From positions 1 through 41,309 of the forward strand of contig JAGLQO010000012.1 of assembly GCA_023136775.1 (NCBI GenBank): a DNA stretch of 41,309 bases. The letters are read 5' to 3'. Of this stretch, positions 23,765 to 31,720 are shown piece after piece. The position numbers were made by a program, and so were the translations under genes. The notes under the pieces are model-generated. The model was not told the origin of the DNA. It made no database searches and saw only the letters and a program-made list of their open reading frames with translations. This DNA comes from Candidatus Pacearchaeota archaeon (GTDB lineage: Archaea; Nanobdellota; Nanobdellia; Pacearchaeales; GW2011-AR1). Numbering within the stretch: the first letter of the stretch is position 1; every line of letters begins with the position of its first letter.

Positions 23765-24791
23765 AGAACTTATACAAAAATATTTAGATGAGATAGTGAT
23801 TAGTGCGAAAGAGATTGGGAGAGATATTATTTTGATGGAAATTTGTGGGGGACATACAAATCTTATTATGAAATATGGTATTCGTGATATTTTGCCTAAG
23901 AATATTAGATTGATTTCTGGACCTGGATGCCCGGTTTGTGTTAGTTCGCAATATGATATTGATTGTATGATTGAGTTGGCATATCGCGGAATTCCGATTG
24001 CTACTTATGGAGATATGTTGCGTGTTCCTGGAAGTAAGTATAGTTTGGATGATGCGCGTGCAAAATATGGTAAAGTTTTTGAAGTTTATTCAGTCCAGGA
24101 AGTTTTGAAGTTAAAGGAAGAATATCCTGATATTGTTTTTTTTGGGATTGGTTTTGAGACGACTGCTCCAATGACTGCATTTTTATTAAAGAATAACGTT
24201 TGTGTCTATTCAGTCCATAAAGTTGTTCCTCCGGCTATGCTAGCCCTTGCTGATGAGGATTTGAAGGTGGATGGGTTTATTGACCCAGGTCATGTTTCAA
24301 CTATAATTGGTAGAAAGGCTTATGATGTTGTTCCTGCTCCTCAAGTCATTGCGGGATTTACTCCTGAAAGAATTTTGAGAGCCATAAGTGTTTTATTGGA
24401 ATTGATAAAAAATAATAAGGGTGTTGTAATTAATGGATATCCTGAGGCGGTTAGTGAAGAGGGAAATAAAAATGCACAGGATTTATTGGAGAAATATTTT
24501 TATATTGCGGATAGTAAATGGAGAGGGCTTGGCGAGCTTCCAAAATCTGGGTTAGAAGTGTTTGATGATGCATTAAATGCAAAGATAAAATATAAAGATA
24601 TTTTGAAAGATGTTCCTGAGCCTGTAAAAACTGGATGTAGATGTGGTGAGGTTTTGAAGGGACTTATCGAGCCGTCACAATGTCCATTATATAAAAAAGT
24701 ATGTACTCCTGAGTCTCCTGTTGGGGCCTGTATGGTTTCTGAAGAGGGGGGCTGTGCTATTGCGTTTAGGTATGGTAAAGAAAATGAATAA
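23754..24791 (+). CDS. hypD: HypD iron-cyanide assembly protein
   Basis: A 345-residue [4Fe-4S] protein. Seen: CGGHTN near the N-terminus; GPGCPVCV with the redox Cys pair; GFETTAP; and the C-terminal cluster ligands GCRCGEVL, CPLYKKVC and GACMVSEEG. HypD with HypC assembles the Fe(CN)2CO unit of the active site. The stop overlaps the start of hypE by eight bases (ATGAATAA). Length and order match standard archaeal hyp operons. Confidence 0.95.
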   Translation: MENKELIQKYLDEIVISAKEIGRDIILMEICGGHTNLIMKYGIRDILPKNIRLISGPGCPVCVSSQYDIDCMIELAYRGIPIATYGDMLRVPGSKYSLDDARAKYGKVFEVYSVQEVLKLKEEYPDIVFFGIGFETTAPMTAFLLKNNVCVYSVHKVVPPAMLALADEDLKVDGFIDPGHVSTIIGRKAYDVVPAPQVIAGFTPERILRAISVLLELIKNNKGVVINGYPEAVSEEGNKNAQDLLEKYFYIADSKWRGLGELPKSGLEVFDDALNAKIKYKDILKDVPEPVKTGCRCGEVLKGLIEPSQCPLYKKVCTPESPVGACMVSEEGGCAIAFRYGKENE

Positions 24792-25761
24792 AGAAAATGT
24801 TGGGCTTTCTGCTGGGTCGGGCGGGAAGGAAATGAGTGAATTGATTAGTAGTTTTGGGTTTACTAATAGAGGTAATTGGGAAAATTGTGATAATGATTCT
24901 GCAACTTTGAATATGGAAGATGAGAAAAAATTAGTTTTTACAAGTGATTCTTTTGTTGTTGATCCGTTGTTTTTCCCAGGTGGGAATATTGGACATTTGG
25001 CATTCTGTGGGACGGTAAATGATTTGTCTGTTATGGGTGCGACTCCCTTGGGCTTGTCTTTAAGTTTAGTGATTGAAGAGGGATTCCCTCGAGAAGATTT
25101 GGAAAAAATTATTAGTTCGATAAAAAAATTATCTGAGGAATATGGGATTCCAATTGTTACTGGAGACACAAAGGTTATGCCTAAGGGTAAAATTGATAAA
25201 ATTATTATTAATGTTTCTGGGGTCGGGGTTGTCAATGACAAGGATGTTTTAACAAAGGAAATTAATGTTGGAGACAAATTAATTATTTCAGGAGGGATTG
25301 GTGAACATGCTGTTTCGTTGTTGTCAAAACGATTTGATTATACTACGGATGTCGTTACTGATTCTAAGCCTTTGATTAGGGAACTAGAAGCAGTTAGGGA
25401 TTTGGTAAAAGTTGCGAAGGATCCTACTCGTGGAGGTATTGCGGCTATTTTAAATGAGTTGTGCGAGAAGTGTAATATGGGAATGCTTCTTGATGAGGAT
25501 TTGATTCCTGCGAAACAAGAAGTTGTAAAGGTTACAGAAATGCTTGGAATAAATTTATATGAACTTGCGTGCGAGGGTCGTTTCGTTTGTATTTCTTCAG
25601 TTAAGAATGCTCAGAATGTTGTTGATAAATTAAAAAAGTTTAATTCTGATGCGGCAATAATTGGAGAAATAACTTCAGGAAATCAAGTGATTGTTAAAAC
25701 AATTTTGGGTAAAAGAATTTTGCCTGTTCCGACGGGACGACTTGTTCCGAGGATTTGTTGA
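24784..25761 (+). CDS. hypE: HypE carbamoyl dehydratase
   Basis: A 325-residue protein starting at ATG 24784, which overlaps the hypD stop; an earlier start would extend into hypD without family support. Seen: AGSGGKEM near the N-terminus; FTSDSFVVDPLFFPGG; GTVNDLSVMGA, the ATP-binding region of the PurM/AIRS fold; RGG; and the obligatory C-terminal PRIC, whose final Cys accepts carbamoyl from HypF and is dehydrated to thiocyanate. HypE makes the cyanide ligands. The hypA gene follows after two bases. Confidence 0.95.
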   Translation: MNKENVGLSAGSGGKEMSELISSFGFTNRGNWENCDNDSATLNMEDEKKLVFTSDSFVVDPLFFPGGNIGHLAFCGTVNDLSVMGATPLGLSLSLVIEEGFPREDLEKIISSIKKLSEEYGIPIVTGDTKVMPKGKIDKIIINVSGVGVVNDKDVLTKEINVGDKLIISGGIGEHAVSLLSKRFDYTTDVVTDSKPLIRELEAVRDLVKVAKDPTRGGIAAILNELCEKCNMGMLLDEDLIPAKQEVVKVTEMLGINLYELACEGRFVCISSVKNAQNVVDKLKKFNSDAAIIGEITSGNQVIVKTILGKRILPVPTGRLVPRIC

Positions 25762-25763
25762 AG

Positions 25764-26114
25764 ATGCATGAGTCTGCAATTGTTGGAAATTTAATAACGA
25801 CGATTTTAGAGGAAAGTGAAAAATTGAAAAGTGTCGACGAGGTAATATTGGAGCTTGGAGATTTAACAACTTACAAAAAGGAAGCTATTGAATTTTATTA
25901 TGATTCTATGAAAAATCATTATCCAGTTTTGGCTAGTTCGGTTTTGATTATAAATGTTATTCCTGGAGAAGTTGAATGTTTGGATTGTAAAAAGACTAGT
26001 ATCATCACTGAAAAATTTATGATTTTTTGTCCAGAATGTAATTCCAGCAACGTTAATATTATAAAGGGAAGGGATTTTGTAATAAAAGATATTAAGGAGA
26101 AACAAAATGTGTGA
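25764..26114 (+). CDS. hypA: HypA nickel insertion protein
   Basis: A 116-residue protein. ATG 25764 gives the essential N-terminal Met-His-Glu (nickel-binding His2), so two TTG codons upstream were rejected as starts. The zinc domain shows CLDCKK and CPECNS pairs about 25 residues apart. HypA delivers nickel to the large subunit with HypB. The C-terminus overlaps hypB by eight bases. Nickel supply is presumably under the NikR encoded at 28490 (inference). Confidence 0.93.
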   Translation: MHESAIVGNLITTILEESEKLKSVDEVILELGDLTTYKKEAIEFYYDSMKNHYPVLASSVLIINVIPGEVECLDCKKTSIITEKFMIFCPECNSSNVNIIKGRDFVIKDIKEKQNV

Positions 26115-26829
26115 AGATTGTGGTTGCGAAGTTGAGAAAGAAAATCATTTAGAGGAAAAAAAAGTTGTTAATGTAAATAAATCTATTAATGAAATTAATG
26201 ATCATTTGGCACATTGTATTTGGCATGCTTTGAAAGATAAGGAAATTTTTTGTATTAATTTGCTTGGGTCTCCTGGAGCTGGGAAGACAACTGTTATTGA
26301 GGGTTTGAGTAAATTTATTTCTCCCTCGGAGATTGCAGTTGTTCAAGGGGATTTGGAATCTGATATTGATAAGAAGCGACTAGAAGAAAGTGGGATTTAT
26401 ACATATCAAATTAATACACATTCGGGATGTCATTTGAATTCTGATATGGTGAATAAGGCTTTGATTAGTATGAATCTTGAAGGTAAAAAATATTTAATTA
26501 TTGAAAATGTTGGAAATTTGGTTTGTCCTGCGGGAGTAAAAATTGGTCAGCATATGGATTGTGTTGTTAGTTCAACTACCGAGGGAAGTGATAAGCCTAA
26601 AAAATATCCTGTGATTTTTATAGACGCCAGTGTTGTGATAATTTCAAAATCGGATCTTATTGACGTTGTTGATTTTGATGAAGAGATGTACTTGAGGGAT
26701 ATAAAAAATATAAATCCTAAAGTTAGGATAGTTAAGACTTCTAAAAAAGATGCTAGTTCATTTAAAGAATTAGCACATGTTTTAGAGCATAAGAGAGAAC
26801 ATGTTTTGGGACATAGTCATAAACATTAA
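26107..26829 (+). CDS. hypB: HypB nickel GTPase
   Basis: A 240-residue GTPase. The N-terminal MCEDCGC is a Cys-rich nickel site like the CTTCGC of E. coli HypB. P-loop GSPGAGKTT, VQGDLESDID, the metal-binding SGCHL and ISKSDLIDV nucleotide motif follow. The tail is His-rich (HVLEHKREHVLGHSHKH), which may store nickel. It drives GTP-dependent nickel handover with HypA. It is the last gene of the compact hyp run, followed by a 135-bp gap. Confidence 0.95.
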   Translation: MCEDCGCEVEKENHLEEKKVVNVNKSINEINDHLAHCIWHALKDKEIFCINLLGSPGAGKTTVIEGLSKFISPSEIAVVQGDLESDIDKKRLEESGIYTYQINTHSGCHLNSDMVNKALISMNLEGKKYLIIENVGNLVCPAGVKIGQHMDCVVSSTTEGSDKPKKYPVIFIDASVVIISKSDLIDVVDFDEEMYLRDIKNINPKVRIVKTSKKDASSFKELAHVLEHKREHVLGHSHKH

Positions 26830-26964
26830 TTTGGAGTAGCATTTTTTTGGTATTTGAAAGTTACTTTGCATTCTTGATTTTTAAGGAATTTAATATAAAT
26901 AAAAGTGTTACGAATATTAAAATCGTGACAAAACATTTAATAAGTATTCTTCTTTTGATGGGCT
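26830..26964 (+). promoter_or_regulatory. Promoter region with imperfect inverted repeat
   Basis: GTTACGA (26907-26913) and TCGTGAC (26923-26929) form an inverted repeat with one mismatch, just before a TATA-like AAACATTTAATA. The 10-mer AGTGTTACGA at 26904-26913 recurs as its complement TCGTAACACT at 28438-28447 before nikR. A nickel- or hydrogenase-linked regulator site is possible. Confidence 0.4.
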
Positions 26965-28068
26965 ATGACAATTGATAGTGTAAAAATGTTTGAGAGAATT
27001 GGTTTTGTGAAAAATGATATGAATGAAAGAATGGATCATTTAGAGATGATGAAAAATAAGAGTGAAATTATTATTGATGAAAAATACATTGAAGGACTTT
27101 ATAGAATTGAGGAAAATGACTATCTTAATATTTTATTTCTTTTTGATAGAATAGATAGATATGAATTGAAATCTCAAAATTATGATGGAGAGGTAAGAGG
27201 TGTTTTCTCGTCGAGAAGCCCATTTAGACCAAGTCGTATTGGGACAACCACTGTAAAACTTTTGAGCAGAGATAAAAATAAGTTAATTGTTGAGGGATTG
27301 GACGCACTTAACGATACTCCTGTTTTGGATATAAAACCATTTGTCCCTGTTTTTGATGATTCTAAATTACAGGAAATTTCTTTGAATAGGGATAAAAATT
27401 CACCAAGAAAAAAGTTGACAGAATTAATAAAAAAAGGAGATAATGTTTCTTTGTTGTTGGAGTCGGGAAAATTACATGGTCACTTTTGTTTAGGTCTTGC
27501 TCTTGGAGTTATGGCGTCTAGTTATGCTATGAAAGAACTTGCGTTAACTAATAGTGGAATGGAGGAAGTTATAGTTATCACTGAAACTAATAATTGTATG
27601 AGTGATGGGGTGCAGTTTGTTACAGGATGTACATTTGGAAATAATGCCTTAATCTTTAAGGACTTGGGAAAAAGTGCTTTTACGTTGGCGAGAAGAAATG
27701 GAGAAGGACTTCGGGTGACCGTAAAAAATAACTTTAGAGATAAGCTGTCTAATAATAGTCAGGAATTTTTTGGTTTGTTTGAAAAAATTGTTAAAAACAG
27801 ACAGGGAACAGATGAAGAAAAAATGAAATTTAAAATGCTTTCACAAAAAGCATCTTTTGATTTACTAGGGGTTCCTTTTGAAGATGTTTTTAATGTGAAA
27901 AGAGTAAATGTTGAAATACCTAAATTTGCACCGATTCATGATAGTATTATATGTGAAAAATGTTCGGAGAATACAATGTCGACGAGAACTAAGGGCAATT
28001 TGTGTTTAGAATGTTCTGGAAGTAAAATCATGGAATTGAATGGTAGCGGAATTGTTTCTTTAGAATAA
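26965..28068 (+). CDS. TsaA/TrmO-like domain fused to FmdE-like domain
   Basis: A 367-residue two-domain protein. Residues about 8-135 resemble TsaA/TrmO (UPF0066): IGFVKND, RSPFRPSRIGTTTV and LDALNDTPVLDIKPFVP. TrmO methylates t6A37 of tRNA with SAM. Residues about 165-310 resemble FmdE: GHFCLGLALGVMAS, ETNNCMSDGVQ and TGCTFGN, a likely metal site (His/Cys). A C-terminal zinc ribbon CEKC...CLEC follows. FmdE was named from formylmethanofuran dehydrogenase operons but stand-alone members have other, mostly unknown, metal-related roles. The context of hydrogenase and nickel genes suggests metal handling and not tRNA modification. The fusion itself is seen; its function is inferred. Confidence 0.75.
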   Translation: MTIDSVKMFERIGFVKNDMNERMDHLEMMKNKSEIIIDEKYIEGLYRIEENDYLNILFLFDRIDRYELKSQNYDGEVRGVFSSRSPFRPSRIGTTTVKLLSRDKNKLIVEGLDALNDTPVLDIKPFVPVFDDSKLQEISLNRDKNSPRKKLTELIKKGDNVSLLLESGKLHGHFCLGLALGVMASSYAMKELALTNSGMEEVIVITETNNCMSDGVQFVTGCTFGNNALIFKDLGKSAFTLARRNGEGLRVTVKNNFRDKLSNNSQEFFGLFEKIVKNRQGTDEEKMKFKMLSQKASFDLLGVPFEDVFNVKRVNVEIPKFAPIHDSIICEKCSENTMSTRTKGNLCLECSGSKIMELNGSGIVSLE

Positions 28069-28097
28069 ATTTTATATTAGTTTTAGATGATATCTTA

Positions 28098-28376
28098 TTA
28101 TTCGAATAAGCTTACGACGTAGATATATTCTAACTTTTCGGTTCCTTTGTTTATCACGTTGTGTTTTTTATTTTCAGGCACAAAATATGTTTCACCCGCT
28201 TCAACTTTAAATTCATTGCCTTCGTTAACTAAAGTTGCAGTTCCTTTTAATATAATGATAACCTCTTCTCTTTTATCGGTGACATGTTCGCCCACTTCTT
28301 CTTCGGGTTTTAAAATTACTCTACCTGATTTTAGTACTTTACTTACAGGTGGTTTTATTATTGATGTGTAGTCCAT
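28098..28376 (-). CDS. Small cupin-domain protein
   Basis: A 92-residue single cupin. ATG at 28376 was chosen because it begins the conserved fold; an upstream start would add 23 residues lying in the promoter zone. Motif 1 GEHVTDKREEVIIILKG and motif 2 AGETYFVPENKKHNVIN give metal-binding His/Glu positions, as in phosphomannose-isomerase-like or sugar-binding cupins. Substrate unknown. It is divergent from nikR and shares its upstream region, which might mean co-regulation by nickel (inference). Confidence 0.75.
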   Translation of the reverse strand: MDYTSIIKPPVSKVLKSGRVILKPEEEVGEHVTDKREEVIIILKGTATLVNEGNEFKVEAGETYFVPENKKHNVINKGTEKLEYIYVVSLFE

Positions 28377-28489
28377 TTTATTTATTATATTATTAGTTGA
28401 ATGTTTATTTAAATGCTTTGGCACGTATTTAAGAAATCGTAACACTTTTATATATGTAAAATAATGTTTTATTATGAGGTTGAATTTTT
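28377..28489. promoter_or_regulatory. Divergent promoter of cupin gene and nikR
   Basis: For nikR, a TATA-like CTTTTATATATG (28446-28457) follows TCGTAACACT (28438-28447). For the cupin a TATA-like ATTTAAATAAAC lies near 28406 on the minus strand. TCGTAACACT is shared with the region before 26965. Confidence 0.45.
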
Positions 28490-28891
28490 ATGGAGAATAT
28501 TATTAGGAAAGGGATTGCTTTTGATCCTGACCAGTTGAAGAAATTTGATAAGTTAATTTCTAAAAAAGGTTATGCAAATAGGTCTGAGGCTATAAGGGAT
28601 TTAATTAGAGTTGAGCTAATTAGCGACGAGGTAAAAAGTCCAGAGAAGAAAAGTAATGGAACTTTGACTGTTGTTTATAATCATCATGAACATCATGTGC
28701 AACATGAGTTAACTCATTTTCAACATCATCAAGGAGATTTGATTAAGAGTACTTTACATGTGCATATGGATAAAAATAATTGTATGGAAGTTATGATACT
28801 TTGTGGAAAGGTTAAAAATATTAAGAAATTTGCTGATAAAGTGATTGCCGCTAAGGGTGTTAAGTATGGAAAATTAGTTGTTGTTAATTAG
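28490..28891 (+). CDS. nikR: NikR nickel-responsive regulator
   Basis: A 133-residue ribbon-helix-helix plus ACT-like regulator. N-terminal GIAFDPDQLKKFDKLI...YANRSEAIRDLIR is the DNA-binding RHH. The C-terminal domain carries the nickel ligands: His-rich HHEHHVQHELTHFQHH, then LHVH...NNC, with His, His-x-His and Cys in the places seen in E. coli NikR. It represses or activates nickel uptake and hydrogenase genes. Its location beside the hydrogenase/hyp cluster supports that role. No nickel transporter gene is visible in the window. Confidence 0.93.
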   Translation: MENIIRKGIAFDPDQLKKFDKLISKKGYANRSEAIRDLIRVELISDEVKSPEKKSNGTLTVVYNHHEHHVQHELTHFQHHQGDLIKSTLHVHMDKNNCMEVMILCGKVKNIKKFADKVIAAKGVKYGKLVVVN

Positions 28892-29395
28892 GTCTGTTTT
28901 TTGTTTTGTTTAGTAGTATTTGGAAGTTGATTCGTATTTATTATTATAGATTATTTTTTGAAAATTACATATTTAATACAAGAGGCAGGAAGACAATTTT
29001 GCTCGTGGCACCTTCACGAATATATTGGTAAAAAGTTGGGGCATGCTAATTTTGGGGATTTGATGGATTTAAGGCAGGGGAAGGAAGACAAAAGACAGGG
29101 CGGCAAATTTATCCACGGATTAACACGGATTCTCACGGATTGGGGGGCAATGATTTTGAGAGTGGGTTTTTTCTTTTTTGAAATTTCTTTCCATGAGAAA
29201 TTAGATTGTCAGAAGTGTGGTGAGGTCTCAAACGATCCCCAATTAGGGACGACCTTGCTAGCTCCCAGATCCTGTTGGCCCCGGGCGGGATCGGCACGTG
29301 AAGTGACGAATGAAATGAGGAGTGAACTGTATTGTATACTCGAATCGGAGATTCGATTAATGACGTGATTTATTTTTATTTTTTGGTTTGGTGAT
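28892..29395. other. Gene-free GC-rich island with repeats and hairpins
   Basis: A 504-bp stretch between nikR and hypF. Seen: CACGGATT three times at 10-base spacing (29114-29121, 29124-29131, 29134-29141); a CGTG/CACG hairpin near 29005-29018; a GATCC/GGATC stem enclosing a GC-rich loop near 29268-29292; CGAATGAAATGAG at 29307-29319; and a perfect CGAATC/GATTCG hairpin at about 29340-29354. The 29220-29310 part is far richer in G+C than the rest of the contig. An open frame across it starts at TTG and has no ribosome site or family features, so it is not called as a gene. CACGGATT-type triplets are seen in other environmental genomes (recollection). Confidence 0.55.
29114..29141 (+). repeat. 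Three CACGGATT units at 10-bp spacing
   Basis: Three identical 8-mers separated by two variable bases each, inside the GC-rich island. One helical turn between units would place them on the same DNA face, as for a multimeric DNA-binding protein. It is too short to be a CRISPR array. Confidence 0.6.
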
Positions 29396-31594
29396 TTATT
29401 GATTAGAATTGATTTCTTTGTTGTTGATTAGATTTGCTAGGTAGGCTTGTCCGTAGCAAAGTCCTCCGTCTCCGCAGGGGATTTCTTTATTTATTAAGAC
29501 GCCTTCTTCTATCATGTATGAAGTTATCATGTTGTTGTATGCGACTCCACCCGATAAGACTATAGGTTTTTTCTTTTCTTTTGCAATTTTTAATGTACCT
29601 TTTGCAATATACATTTGCGCCGTTGCTGCTAATCTCTTTTTGTCTTCGTTTAGATTTTTTATTAAGAATTTAAAAAGATGGGTTGTTGAAAGTATTTTTT
29701 TCTTTTCTTTTTCTATGAATACTGGTTCTAATTTAAAGGGGTTTGTTGCATAACTTTCTAATAGCATTGCGGGTCTTCCGTCGTAGGTTCGTTTTTCGCA
29801 AATCCCGAGTAGTGCTGCTGTTGCATCTAAAATTCTTCCCGCACTTGTTGTCGTCGAAATATTGAAATTTTGCTCTAATTGTTTTAGGTAAATTTTTGTC
29901 TCTTCTAGGTTGAATAAATTTAATTCATTTAGTTTTTCTTCATCTAAGAATTTTGATAAAATTCCAAAGAGCATTTTTTTTGGATAGATGGTGCTCGAGT
30001 CTCCACCTAATTGAGGTTGTTCTTCTAGGTGTCCAATTCTTTGAAAATTTATATGGTTTTTGACATCGAAAATTTCTCCTCCCCAAATATTTTTGTCTTC
30101 TCCATATCCGAGACCGTCAAGTGCGATTCCAATGTAGTCTTTCAAGTTGTGTTCTGCTGCTACGCTTGCGACGTGAGCTTTATGATGTTGTATTGGAATT
30201 AATTTTGAGTTATATTTTTCTTTTAATTCTTCTGCGAATTTTGTTGTGTTATATTCTGGATGTAAATCGCAGGTAATTATTTTTGGATTTAGTCTTGTCA
30301 TTTCTAGGAGTTTGAAAACGGTGTCTTTTAGGAATTCGAATGTTGCTAGTTTTGATGTGTCTCCAATGTATTGAGATAGGAATGCATTTTTGTTTTTTGT
30401 TGTACATATGCAATTATTTATTTCAGAGCCGAGGGCTATTGTGTCTTTTGTGATTATTGGGAGGCCTATAGGAATAGGGGTAAATCCACGAGACCTTCTT
30501 AGGTAAAATGATTTTTCTTTGATAGTTTTTATTACGGAGTCATCACATCTGTTCACAATTTTTCTTTCATGTGTTAGGAAGTGCTTGGTTATTTTTTCTT
30601 TTGTCGCAACGGGTTCTCCTGGAATATTACAAGATGTCATAAGCAAAACTTCTTTTTCTTCTAGGAAATCAAAAATCAAATGATGAAGTGGTGTGTATGG
30701 TAGCATTGCTCCGATAGTATTCAGCTCAGATATTTCTTTGAAGTCATTGTTATTTTTCTTCTCTAATACCACGATTGGTCTTTTTGGGTCTTCTAATAAT
30801 AATTTTTCTTTTTCTGAAATGTTTGCGAATTGTTTTATTATTTCTATGTTTTTCGCTATTATCGCGAAAGGTTTGTTTGGGCGATTTAAGAGTTTTCTTA
30901 CTTTTTTTACTGTTTCGTTGTCGGCGAGCGAACAAACGTGAAATCCCCCGATTCCTTTTATTGAAACAATTTCTCCCATTTTTATTAGAGAGATGGTTTC
31001 TTTTATTGTTTCTAAGTCTGTTGATTTTGTTATATTTTTGCTATTACTGATTAGTTTTAATTTCGGTCCACAATTTTTGCATGCAATTGTTTGTGCATGG
31101 TATCTTCTGTTTAGTGGATCGGTGTACTCTTTTTTGCATTCTTCGCACATTTGGAATTCTTTCATGGAGGTTAGATGTCTGTCGTAGGGGTAATTTTCAA
31201 TCATTGAAAATCTTGGTCCACAATTTGTACATGTGATAAAGTAATAATTATGTCTTCTATTTGTTTTGTCTCGTAGTTCTCTTAGGCAGTCTTCGCATGT
31301 GAAAATATCGGCTGGGAGTATGGTTTCTCCTTTAGATGTTGTGCTTTTTAAAATTGAAAAATCGTCATAAATTTTTGATTCTATTTTTTCGCATTTGGAT
31401 TCGTAGATTTTTGCCAAAGGTGGCAAATCGTCTAATCTCTCTATAAAGTTCCTATCGTTAATTATAATTTCTACTCCACTTCCGATATTCTTAACAGAAC
31501 CCGTAAGGCTGTTTTCTTTTGCTTTTCTGTAAATATAGGGTCTAAATCCGACACCTTGGACAATTCCTTTGACAAAAAATTTGTACATAGTCAT
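29396..31594 (-). CDS. hypF: HypF carbamoyltransferase
   Basis: A 732-residue protein with all HypF modules: an N-terminal acylphosphatase domain (GIVQGVGFRPYIY); two zinc fingers (CEDCLREL...CTNCGPRFS and CEECKKEY...CKNCGPKL, about residues 100-180); a YrdC-like domain (about 190-370, GIGGFHVC...LNRPNKPFA); and a Kae1-like domain with HHKAH, DGLGYG and LSGGVAYNN. It makes carbamoyl-adenylate from carbamoyl phosphate and transfers it to the HypE C-terminal Cys, supplying cyanide ligands. It lies on the opposite strand from hypCDEAB, separated by the island. An alternative start two codons in is possible. Confidence 0.95.
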   Translation of the reverse strand: MTMYKFFVKGIVQGVGFRPYIYRKAKENSLTGSVKNIGSGVEIIINDRNFIERLDDLPPLAKIYESKCEKIESKIYDDFSILKSTTSKGETILPADIFTCEDCLRELRDKTNRRHNYYFITCTNCGPRFSMIENYPYDRHLTSMKEFQMCEECKKEYTDPLNRRYHAQTIACKNCGPKLKLISNSKNITKSTDLETIKETISLIKMGEIVSIKGIGGFHVCSLADNETVKKVRKLLNRPNKPFAIIAKNIEIIKQFANISEKEKLLLEDPKRPIVVLEKKNNNDFKEISELNTIGAMLPYTPLHHLIFDFLEEKEVLLMTSCNIPGEPVATKEKITKHFLTHERKIVNRCDDSVIKTIKEKSFYLRRSRGFTPIPIGLPIITKDTIALGSEINNCICTTKNKNAFLSQYIGDTSKLATFEFLKDTVFKLLEMTRLNPKIITCDLHPEYNTTKFAEELKEKYNSKLIPIQHHKAHVASVAAEHNLKDYIGIALDGLGYGEDKNIWGGEIFDVKNHINFQRIGHLEEQPQLGGDSSTIYPKKMLFGILSKFLDEEKLNELNLFNLEETKIYLKQLEQNFNISTTTSAGRILDATAALLGICEKRTYDGRPAMLLESYATNPFKLEPVFIEKEKKKILSTTHLFKFLIKNLNEDKKRLAATAQMYIAKGTLKIAKEKKKPIVLSGGVAYNNMITSYMIEEGVLINKEIPCGDGGLCYGQAYLANLINNKEINSNQ

Positions 31595-31720
31595 AGTGTC
31601 TGTTAATATTTACTATATTTAACTATTTTTGTTTGGATAAGGAAGATTAATTTAATGTCTAGCATTTGCAATAAGGTTTATATATTCAATCGTCTAAATT
31701 CAATTATTAAAAGGAATAAA
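31595..31720. promoter_or_regulatory. Divergent promoter region, hypF and CheC-like gene
   Basis: For the plus strand, GGTTTATATATTC has its TATA near 31676-31687, about 35 bases before the ATG at 31721, and AAGGA is the ribosome site. No gene seen. Confidence 0.45.

Noticed and set aside
28090-28110. CTTATT/AATAAG hairpin as a terminator
   Set aside because: It falls on the last codons of the cupin gene and has no T-run on either side.
29114-29141. CRISPR array
   Set aside because: Three 8-base units with 2-base gaps are far too short and no cas gene is present.
28958-29368. Open frame of 136 codons in the island after nikR
   Set aside because: It begins with TTG, has no ribosome site and shows no family motif. 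It runs across hairpins and tandem 10-base units and has an atypical composition, so it is chance.
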